Assembly: GCA_910587895.1 (NCBI GenBank)
Contig: CAJUOE010000255.1
Span: forward strand, 1 to 6,782
Length of the DNA: 6,782 bases
Direction: 5' to 3'
Origin: an uncultured Lachnospiraceae bacterium
GTDB lineage: Bacteria > Bacillota > Clostridia > Lachnospirales > Lachnospiraceae
In this document: in pieces, positions 1-5,708 of the stretch
Numbering within the stretch: position 1 is the first letter of the stretch
How the letters are laid out: the number at the start of each line of letters is the position of its first letter
Program-made: the position numbers and the translations under genes
The notes under the pieces: generated by a model
Databases searched by the model: none
What the model was told of the DNA's origin: nothing
Seen by the model: only the letters and a program-made list of their open reading frames with translations

Positions 1-177
1 GGGAATGGCAATATCCGGTGTTTCCGGGCAGTTGATATAGTGGAGGACCGCATTCACAAGAAACTGCGCCTTGCTGCGCGGCCCCTGTTTTTCCAGCAGA
101 CGTATCACGGCGTCATGGGCCGGATCATTTTCATTAAATTTGATACTGAACCGCTCCCGGTCTTTCTTTCCACCCAT
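1..177 (-). CDS. ParR-like small DNA-binding partition protein, 3' end outside window
   Basis: An open frame starts with ATG at 177 and runs without a stop off the left edge, giving 59 visible residues. The visible part begins MGGKKDRERFSIKFNEND and continues with HDAVIRLLEKQ, SKAQFLVNAVLHYI and an acidic tail. A short beta-strand-like segment followed by two helices is the pattern of ribbon-helix-helix centromere-binding proteins such as ParR, which bind the centromere repeats and couple them to ParM filaments. The start lies 4 bases after the TGA of the ParM-like remnant. An AGGTGA ribosome-binding-like sequence overlaps that stop, so translation was probably coupled. The parM-then-parR order is the classical type II partition layout. 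The family call rests on this context plus the short N-terminal pattern. With the upstream gene broken, this copy may lack a partner and a promoter. Confidence 0.55.
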   Translation of the reverse strand, partial: MGGKKDRERFSIKFNENDPAHDAVIRLLEKQGPRSKAQFLVNAVLHYINCPETPDIAIP

Positions 178-181
178 AAGC

Positions 182-742
182 TCACCTGCCTGCCGTTTCC
201 ATCTTATAGAGAAATTCATACCCCTTTGCATTGGCATTGATATCCTCCACAAATAGTGCATTTCCCACCTTCCCGGAAGCTTCGATCTGCCGGCGCAGAA
301 GGATGGCGCCGCCGCCCACAAATACCACCATGCCGGACATCAGATCCAGCATACGCTCCCGCAGGCTGTTTGCCAGGTCATTTACAAAATCCTGCGCCAG
401 CTTTTCCACAAGGGAGGAGACTTTCGGGGCATAGGTGCTCTCACCGTCCTTTAAGATACCGTCAATATCCGTTTCTTCCAGCAGGATGTCAAATTCTGAA
501 TTGGCTTTCGTCCGAATCCGGTTATAGAGCAGGATCACTCCGTTTTCCAGGGAATCGCAGATACTCAGATCCGCCCGGCCGGAACGCATCATCAGGTAGT
601 CTGCCGTAAACCCGCCGATATCTACGATAAGCACCCTCGGCTTGTCTAACAGCCTGTCCATCATAGTCACCGCCGCCCTGACAAAAAGCAATCCCCATGC
701 TGCCCCTTCCGATACAGAAGCCAGACAGACGTAGTATGGCGA
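182..742 (-). pseudogene. ParM/StbA-like actin-fold segregation ATPase, N-terminal half missing
   Basis: The frame encodes about 186 recognisable residues and corresponds to the C-terminal half of a ParM-like plasmid-segregation ATPase. Intact members form filaments that push DNA copies apart and are usually 300 to 400 residues. Visible actin-fold elements, numbered from 742, are SVSEGAAWG near residues 9-17, the phosphate-2-type motif VLIVDIGGFTADYL near 37-50, the nucleotide-site motif VVFVGGGAILL near 139-149, and the family-typical tail NANAKGYEFLY near 169-179. The N-terminal phosphate-1 loop and its domain are absent. The family-like sequence stops near 742, where the frame enters the T-tract of a terminator; a stop lies in frame at 797-799. 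Internal TTG (691) and ATG codons exist but have no convincing ribosome binding site and could not restore the ATPase. The stop at 182-184 abuts the ParR-like start. I call it a 5'-truncated pseudogene. Confidence 0.75.
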
Positions 743-792
743 AAAAAAGAAAAGCCAGCAGGTCAGACTGGTATCTGTGCCGCTGGCTTTTC
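738..792 (-). terminator. Strong intrinsic terminator on minus strand
   Basis: An 11-base perfect inverted repeat (GAAAAGCCAGC at 749-759 and GCTGGCTTTTC at 782-792) encloses a 22-base loop. The loop has a smaller CAGA/TCTG pairing of its own. Read on the minus strand, the GC-rich arm runs straight into TTTTCTTTTTTTC, a long U-tract, so this is a textbook Rho-independent terminator for transcription coming from the right. On the plus strand the hairpin is followed only by TTTTCTATG, so termination there would be weaker. It is the first clear terminator downstream of the operon that ends at 1162, but it lies 370 bases away. It may instead have belonged to a gene since lost, because the truncated parM-like sequence begins right at its end. 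Confidence 0.8.
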
Positions 793-1161
793 TATGTCAT
801 GCCCTATGAAAACGCTGTTTCCATACCTGTTGGTTGCTGTGCCTTAAGTTTCAGCTAAATGGTACCGATATTTATAATTCCCCTTTTGTTGTCAGTCTTT
901 TGCTGTACTTATCCTCCGTATAACTTTTCTTCGTATAATCATTATCCGTCTGCATAGACAATAGGGGTCCTGTTTTTCTTTGGATACATATCAAATTGCC
1001 CTACCAATATGCTACTTTTCATTATATATGCAAAGCCAGAAAAAACTTTGATTTTTCCCAACTTACAGGTTTTTTCCCCGAAATACGGACATGGATCAAC
1101 TTTATCGGCTTAAAATTCCATATTCTTCAGAATACAATCCTGCCAAATAAGCAAACTGCCC
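793..1161. other. Gene-free AT-rich spacer between operon end and terminator
   Basis: I see no convincing gene in this stretch. It is AT-rich compared with the sequence to the left of 740. On the minus strand a short open frame ends at 872-874 and codes for a 27-residue Lys/Tyr/Thr-rich peptide if read from the ATG at 955, with no good ribosome binding site. It could be the tail of a decayed gene that used the terminator at 738-792. A plus-strand frame beginning at 996 uses TTG, has no ribosome binding site and runs antisense into the neighbouring gene, so I do not call it. There is a small TATTC/GAATA dyad near 1120-1133, but no hairpin plus U-tract just after the operon's last stop. Confidence 0.6.
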
Positions 1162-1695
1162 TTATGCAATCTGTTTCTCCAGAATAACCTTTACCATTCC
1201 ATCCTCTATCTGGAAGAAAAACGGCATCCCCGGCTGCGAATCTTCATATGTTCCAATATACTTCTGAAACTCCGCCGCATCCGTTGTGGTGTACTCCTCC
1301 GGGTAATCAGAACCAGTAAAATCGCCATTCCAATCAATAAAAGTATATATGGTCTGCCCGTCCAGCTTCCATGTAACCGTTTCCTCATCTGGATTATATA
1401 TATAATAGCCGTCCGGCATGTCCTCTTCCAAAAGGTTCAGCTCCTTTATCCGCTCCATGTCATCATCCGTAATGAACTCAGCTATGTCTACTGTTATGGT
1501 ACTATCTGTCATGCCTTTCAGGAACGCAGCAATATACTCCCCTCCGTTTTCATCCATATAAGACGGATTTGCTGCCTGGGCATTTTTAGAATCTCTTTTC
1601 TTAAGCACAGCCACCGACAGGACTGCCACCACCGCAACCAGGACGATCCCTGTCACCACATAGATACCCATTCTTCTTTTTTCATTTCTGCTCAT
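1162..1695 (-). CDS. Membrane-anchored acidic protein of unknown function
   Basis: This 177-residue protein has a short basic N-terminus (MSRNEKRRMG), one hydrophobic span at about residues 11-31 and a strongly acidic remainder. By the positive-inside rule the body should face outside the membrane. There is no lipobox cysteine, so it is probably an uncleaved anchor rather than a lipoprotein. The ectodomain carries an acidic helix (ITDDDMERIKEL, about 75-86), then DMPDGYYIYNPDEE (92-105), and a C-terminal block ending MPFFFQIEDGMVKVILEK (157-174). It has no catalytic motif that I recognise. The start is well supported: AAAGGAGG at 1702-1709 sits 6 bases upstream and overlaps the TAA of the peptidase gene, so the two genes are probably translationally coupled. 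It is the last gene of the operon. A role as accessory or substrate-binding partner of the neighbouring peptidase or membrane-fusion protein is possible but unproven. Confidence 0.85.
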   Translation of the reverse strand: MSRNEKRRMGIYVVTGIVLVAVVAVLSVAVLKKRDSKNAQAANPSYMDENGGEYIAAFLKGMTDSTITVDIAEFITDDDMERIKELNLLEEDMPDGYYIYNPDEETVTWKLDGQTIYTFIDWNGDFTGSDYPEEYTTTDAAEFQKYIGTYEDSQPGMPFFFQIEDGMVKVILEKQIA

Positions 1696-1701
1696 AACTG
1701 T

Positions 1702-1709
1702 CCTCCTTT
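1702..1709 (-). promoter_or_regulatory. Ribosome binding site overlapping upstream stop codon
   Basis: AAAGGAGG is close to the ideal anti-16S match and lies 6 bases before the ATG at 1695. It shares bases with the TAA (1708-1710) that ends the C39 peptidase gene. A ribosome finishing the peptidase would therefore sit on this site, which supports both the chosen start and cotranslation of the two proteins. Confidence 0.8.
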
Positions 1710-2688
1710 ACTTTTCATAAGCCCAGATTTTCTTAATCTGATCCTCTATTTCCTCAAAAGTCCACTCCCTCCTGCTCCTTGCCACACAGTTCGGGTCATT
1801 TACCCAAAACCCGCCGTCATCATAGCCATAAATGACAATAAAATGGCCGGACACCGTAAAATCACCCTGCCCCATGGCACATACCAGTATCTTACCTTTA
1901 TCCAGCGCCGCTTTTACGGCACGTTCTGTCATTCTTGGTTCTACGGCTTTGATGCCATACATTTCAGGAAAATCCTCCATCAGCCCCCATGCGGTGCCTG
2001 TTCCGTTTACATAGTAGCCGTTCTCCATGGAATAGGCAGCTATCCTGTCAGGCGTGAGCGTCTCATCCCTTGTCAGGTAATACAAAATCATCGACAGGCA
2101 GGTGGGGCCGCATCCTGCAAGCCCGATACAGCTGTCCCCGCCATAAGGCTCATATCCCCATCGTGGGTCCCATTGAAGCAGCAGCGGACATTCCTGCTCC
2201 TTTTCCAGTTCTGTCAGACCTCCTGCCGTGTATTCGTTACCGTCCAGATAGCCCACCACAAAATCCTCCATCTCCGGATTATTTGCCAGGGCTGTCAGCA
2301 TAACCTCCGGATATTGTGAACTGTTCCTGCAGATCGCCGCAATGCCCGTATTCTCTTTTCCCAATTCCTCCAGTCTTTGGATCGTTTCTGCCAAGGTACG
2401 CTGTACCGGCTTTTCCACGTTCATTATAGCAATGCTGCTGACATAATCCGTCTCCTCTTGCGGGCCAGCTTTTACTGAAGTTTCGATTCTGCCATATTGC
2501 AGCACTTCAATCCGCTTCAGAGCAGTCCGCATTTCTTCCAGTTCTGCCTTTATGTCTCTGATGTGGAACACAAGTACAGCAATAGCGGCCACCGTTGCAA
2601 GGAGAAGCAGCCTGTTTCCTGTCTGCCCTTTTTTCCTATATTCCACCCGCCTCCTTTTCATTTCCTGGTTTCTTCCGCTGTTCCTCAT
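1708..2688 (-). CDS. Membrane-anchored C39-type cysteine peptidase
   Basis: This 326-residue protein has a basic N-terminus, one membrane span at about residues 26-43, a coiled-coil-like segment (DIKAELEEMRTALKRIEVLQ, 45-64), a linker with a helical block including LTALANNPEMEDFVVGY (131-147), and a C-terminal papain-like domain from about 168. The domain shows the Peptidase_C39_2 signature: Gln172 in LLLQWDPRWG as the likely oxyanion residue, Cys193 in AGCGPTCLSM as the nucleophile, His282 in SGHFIVIYGYD, and Asn297/Asp298 in WVNDP. All expected catalytic positions are present, so an active extracellular peptidase is likely. Unlike the C39 domains of bacteriocin exporters, it is not fused to an ABC transporter. 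The ATG at 2688 has AGGGAG 8 bases upstream; an ATG at 2661 is a weaker alternative. The gene follows the MacB-like gene after 36 bases. No double-glycine leader peptide is visible in the window, so its substrate is unknown. Confidence 0.9.
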   Translation of the reverse strand: MRNSGRNQEMKRRRVEYRKKGQTGNRLLLLATVAAIAVLVFHIRDIKAELEEMRTALKRIEVLQYGRIETSVKAGPQEETDYVSSIAIMNVEKPVQRTLAETIQRLEELGKENTGIAAICRNSSQYPEVMLTALANNPEMEDFVVGYLDGNEYTAGGLTELEKEQECPLLLQWDPRWGYEPYGGDSCIGLAGCGPTCLSMILYYLTRDETLTPDRIAAYSMENGYYVNGTGTAWGLMEDFPEMYGIKAVEPRMTERAVKAALDKGKILVCAMGQGDFTVSGHFIVIYGYDDGGFWVNDPNCVARSRREWTFEEIEDQIKKIWAYEK

Positions 2689-2724
2689 TTCCGCTTCTCC
2701 CTAAAATAATCGAAACCTATCCTG

Positions 2725-3807
2725 CTAACACCTTATTTCCCTATCAGGCTTTTGGGCAAATATACATAACGAAAAGAAATAAAAATACACTGCTGCAGAA
2801 AGGATAGAAACCAAATTCCAATGTGGCAATAGCGGCATATTATCTAATCCTGCACCAATAAGCAGATAAAAATCCATCATACCATAAAATATTTCTCTCC
2901 AACTGCCTCCCAGCAATTCATAGCTCGGCGGCACACACCATGCAATTTCCACAGCTTTCCATAACAGAACTATCCCTATGCAAGCTCCCAGAACCTGTAA
3001 CACACTGATGCTGATCCATTTCGTGTCCATATTCCCATCCTGCCTAAATGCCTTTATTCGTGGAATGCACTTCTTCCATTTCCATACCGATCTGCAGGCA
3101 AGAAATACTGCATATCCCCCTGCTATTATCAGCAGAGAAAAGAACCTCTGCTCAAAAACACCCTTTATCAGATCTATCTGCATGAGCTTGAGCGTTTCTA
3201 TGGGATACCCCACTTTCTTCATCACTAATGCCGCATCAGCCAGGTTAGGGAACCTGCACCATATCTGGCTGATTTCCAAACTCGACATACCCAAAAGATC
3301 CTTTGTGGAATATGGTATATATATTCCTGATTCTTCCTCTTCCCTCCCCGCCATGATTCCTATTATCTGATAGGGCACCTCATTGAGAAAAACTGTTTCT
3401 CCCACACATTCCCGGTTCCCAAAAAGTTGAATTGCCGCCGCCTCATTGAGCACCATTAACGCCAGCTTCCTGTCTATCTGCATACCATTAAAAAAGGCTC
3501 CTTCCTGCATGTGGGTATTTGTAAAGAATGCGTAGTTTTCGTTGGTCAGGAAGACAGGAATTTCCTCCCTGCGAAAACCATTTGACACATCAGGGTAAAC
3601 CTGCTGCGTATAGGTCAGGTCAATACCCTCCTTCTCAATATTGGCAATGTCGGTTTCCGTAAAAATCCTGTCATCACGTTGGGATGATAATGCATATACC
3701 CCATCGCATACCGCACTCTGCATTTTCAGCCAGGACAACAGGCAGATTCCTGCTGCTCCCACTAGAATAAGCAACACCAGCCATTTCCTTCCGAATATTC
3801 TTTTCAT
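2725..3807 (-). CDS. MacB-like ABC permease, no ATPase domain
   Basis: This 360-residue protein has an N-terminal span (about 9-27), a large extracytoplasmic domain (about 28-215) and three C-terminal spans (about 221-241, 264-286, 332-351). That is the topology of MacB/FtsX-type permeases. The extracytoplasmic domain carries a pattern typical of the MacB periplasmic core: MVLNEAAAIQLFG (118-130), then CVGETVFLNEVPYQIIGIM (134-152). Such permeases act as mechanotransmission or export subunits with a separate or fused ATPase and a MacA-like adaptor. Here the adaptor gene lies directly upstream and the two genes overlap by ATGA (3804-3807). No Walker motif is present in this protein or elsewhere in the window. 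A GGGAG-like ribosome binding site lies about 10 bases before the ATG. The C-terminal half is less like FtsX than the N-terminal domain is like the core domain, so I give the family with moderate certainty. Confidence 0.75.
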   Translation of the reverse strand: MKRIFGRKWLVLLILVGAAGICLLSWLKMQSAVCDGVYALSSQRDDRIFTETDIANIEKEGIDLTYTQQVYPDVSNGFRREEIPVFLTNENYAFFTNTHMQEGAFFNGMQIDRKLALMVLNEAAAIQLFGNRECVGETVFLNEVPYQIIGIMAGREEEESGIYIPYSTKDLLGMSSLEISQIWCRFPNLADAALVMKKVGYPIETLKLMQIDLIKGVFEQRFFSLLIIAGGYAVFLACRSVWKWKKCIPRIKAFRQDGNMDTKWISISVLQVLGACIGIVLLWKAVEIAWCVPPSYELLGGSWREIFYGMMDFYLLIGAGLDNMPLLPHWNLVSILSAAVYFYFFSLCIFAQKPDREIRC

Positions 3808-4736
3808 CGTGTGCCATCTCCCTCGTAAAATACGTTGCTCCCATCCGCAATTTCACTTGTAGATGCTATGATGACAAGCTCATCTGTCGGCAGCCCCCTT
3901 ACTGCACAGTAGGCTTCATCTGAACCCAGTAAATCCACGGACATCCTGTGGGCCTTGTATCCTTCCCCCAGTACACTGTTATTCTCCTGTACCACCAGGA
4001 CATAATAGCCTGTTGCATCTTTGCACAGTGCCGTTGCCGGAATAAGCGTATCATACAGCTCGCCGTCTTCCCTAATGGCTATTTTCACCCGCTCCCCTGC
4101 CAGAGATGCATCAGCACTCCTCACTGTGATATTTACTTTATAACCTTGCAGATTCTGGCTGTCATAGCCAAAGATGGAGCTGATTTCCCCCTCCACCGAT
4201 TCGTTCTGATCCACAAGTTCCAGCACCGGCACGCTTTCCATGCTGATATGTTCAAACTGTTCCTCGCTGATGATCAGGCTGCATACCCATTCTTCCGACT
4301 TTTCAGCAATCTCATACAAAACCGTATTCTGCATGGAGGACACATATATCCCTTTGCTTACGCCAATCCATGAGATAATCCCGTCTTTATCCGACCTGAC
4401 ATCATACATTTCCCCTGTCCCGCTCCGTTCAACCCTCATCAGGGTCTGGCCCGCCTTTACCTCATCCCCCACATCCACCAGTATCTCCCTTATCTTGCCA
4501 TCGATGTCTACATAGATAGATTCTGTGTACGCATAGGTAAATTCCGAAGTTCCTTCCACTGTAAAGCTAAGCCTGCCCTGTCTGGGCAATGCTGCCGTTA
4601 CCACTGGAAGCCGGTAGTTATAAAAGGATTTTGAAAAAAACGTCAGTGCCAATAAAACAACGGCTAAAACTACAAATATTTTCTTAAATCTTTTTTTCTT
4701 TTGATATGCTCTTTTTTCATTTTCTGCCTTATCCAT
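3804..4736 (-). CDS. MacA/HlyD-like membrane-fusion protein
   Basis: This 310-residue protein has a basic N-terminus, one span at about 18-34 and an extracytoplasmic adaptor body. The first lipoyl half-motif, VDIDGKIREILVDVGDEVKAG (76-96), is characteristic of HlyD/MacA-type adaptors. The second half lies near 111-145 (DKDGIISWIGVSKGIYV). There is hardly any sequence between the halves, so the long alpha-helical hairpin of Gram-negative adaptors is absent, as expected for a Gram-positive protein of the YknX kind. A beta-barrel region follows, including LIPATAL (231-237). Adaptors of this sort pair with MacB-like permeases, and the gene ends in a 4-base overlap with one. I chose the ATG at 4736 because AAAGGA lies 7 bases upstream. 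The frame stays open further upstream, with an ATG at 4763 and a TTG at 4778, but their ribosome binding sites are poorer. Confidence 0.85.
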   Translation of the reverse strand: MDKAENEKRAYQKKKRFKKIFVVLAVVLLALTFFSKSFYNYRLPVVTAALPRQGRLSFTVEGTSEFTYAYTESIYVDIDGKIREILVDVGDEVKAGQTLMRVERSGTGEMYDVRSDKDGIISWIGVSKGIYVSSMQNTVLYEIAEKSEEWVCSLIISEEQFEHISMESVPVLELVDQNESVEGEISSIFGYDSQNLQGYKVNITVRSADASLAGERVKIAIREDGELYDTLIPATALCKDATGYYVLVVQENNSVLGEGYKAHRMSVDLLGSDEAYCAVRGLPTDELVIIASTSEIADGSNVFYEGDGTR

Positions 4737-4743
4737 TTTCCAT

Positions 4744-4749
4744 TCCTTT
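4744..4749 (-). promoter_or_regulatory. Ribosome binding site that decides the adaptor start
   Basis: AAAGGA at 4744-4749 stands 7 bases before the ATG at 4736. The two upstream in-frame candidates (ATG at 4763, TTG at 4778) have at best a GTGGGA-like sequence. This favours a 310-residue adaptor and leaves a 70-base gap after the MalG-like permease. Confidence 0.6.
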
Positions 4750-4806
4750 CGTCTTTCTATCATATTCCCACGGCGCAAAGATTCCGGTGATGCCTTAAAA
4801 TTCTTA

Positions 4807-5664
4807 TCACCCTTTCAGCCCCGTAATGGCAATTCCGTTTTTTAGATACTCCTGCCCATAAAGCAACACCAAAAGTACCGGCAGCGCATAGAAACAAGAG
4901 CCGGCAAATGCAATTCCTAATTCGCCGCTGTTAATCTTTGCAAGAAAAATGGATAACGGCTGGGCTTCTGAGTTCTGTATGAATATGACTGCCTGATCCA
5001 CCAGATTCCAGTAGTCTAAAAGGGTAAGCATTGCCACTGCCGCAATCCCATGCTTTACCATTGGCAGCACCACCCATAAAAATATTTTTCCATGCCCTGC
5101 CCCATCCACCTTTGCCGCCTCAATATAAGCATCCGGCATACTTTTCATAAACTGCCGTAAAAGGAATACCCCCAGCGGATTGAAGATACCGGGCAGGATA
5201 ACGGCAAGGTAGCTGTCCGTAATGCCCATCCAGTCCGCTACCATATAATTAGGCATCAAAGTTACCTGCAGCGGCAAAAGCATAACGATAATGTACAGAA
5301 AGAACAGGCCCTCCTTCCCCCGGAACTTCAAAACAGTGAATGCATATGCTGCAGGAGCCGACACCAATATCTGTCCAAGTACAATCGGCACCACAATCTT
5401 CACAGAATTCCAGAACATATGCAGATACACCGGGCTGTCAAATAACAGGGCGGCATATTGTGACAACGTTGCCTTTTTGGGCACGACATCCATATCAACA
5501 TATTCATCTGCTGCCAGGCTGCCTGTAGAGTAATTGTTTTCTACTTCTCTGCTTCCCATGAGAGAATTAGTAAAAGTGATGACCAGCGGCATCATGTAAA
5601 ATACTACAATTACAATAAATAATACATATAAAATTTTTCTTTTCATTGTCCCGATTTTTTTCAT
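4807..5664 (-). CDS. MalG-type carbohydrate ABC importer permease
   Basis: This 285-residue inner-membrane subunit belongs to the CUT1-type (maltose/oligosaccharide) ABC importer permeases. Likely spans lie near 10-31, 84-108, 118-139, 151-171, 205-225 and 251-270. The cytoplasmic EAA loop that docks the ATPase is clear: EAAKVDGAGHGKIFLWVVLP at 182-201, with the EAA, the central Gly and the closing Leu-Pro in place. The C-terminus ITGLKG resembles the typical end of MalG proteins. Length fits the family. The ATG at 5664 has AAAGGA 6 bases upstream; an ATG at 5646 is less likely. It follows the MalF-like gene after 44 bases, the usual order for these heterodimers. The transported substrate cannot be told from the permease sequence, and no binding protein or ATPase is in the window; a shared MsmK-like ATPase elsewhere would be normal for this class. 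Confidence 0.93.
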   Translation of the reverse strand: MKKIGTMKRKILYVLFIVIVVFYMMPLVITFTNSLMGSREVENNYSTGSLAADEYVDMDVVPKKATLSQYAALLFDSPVYLHMFWNSVKIVVPIVLGQILVSAPAAYAFTVLKFRGKEGLFFLYIIVMLLPLQVTLMPNYMVADWMGITDSYLAVILPGIFNPLGVFLLRQFMKSMPDAYIEAAKVDGAGHGKIFLWVVLPMVKHGIAAVAMLTLLDYWNLVDQAVIFIQNSEAQPLSIFLAKINSGELGIAFAGSCFYALPVLLVLLYGQEYLKNGIAITGLKG

Positions 5665-5708
5665 GTTATTTCCTTTCTGCTGTGCCAGACGAAGAAAACT
5701 TTCTCACA

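Noticed and set aside
182..691. Intact short gene starting at TTG 691
   Set aside because: The family-like sequence (SVSEGAAWG) extends upstream of this codon and no suitable ribosome binding site is present, so a 5'-truncated gene explains it better.
996..1187. Plus-strand 63-codon open frame in the spacer
   Set aside because: It uses a TTG start without a ribosome binding site, runs antisense into the end of the 1162-1695 gene, and has no recognisable domain or double-glycine leader.
1843..2319. Plus-strand 158-codon open frame
   Set aside because: It lies wholly antisense to the C39 peptidase gene, which has clear catalytic motifs; the frame has no ribosome binding site or family features.
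3948..4373. Plus-strand 141-codon open frame
   Set aside because: It is antisense to the membrane-fusion protein gene; its Cys/His-rich composition is a by-product of the opposite strand.
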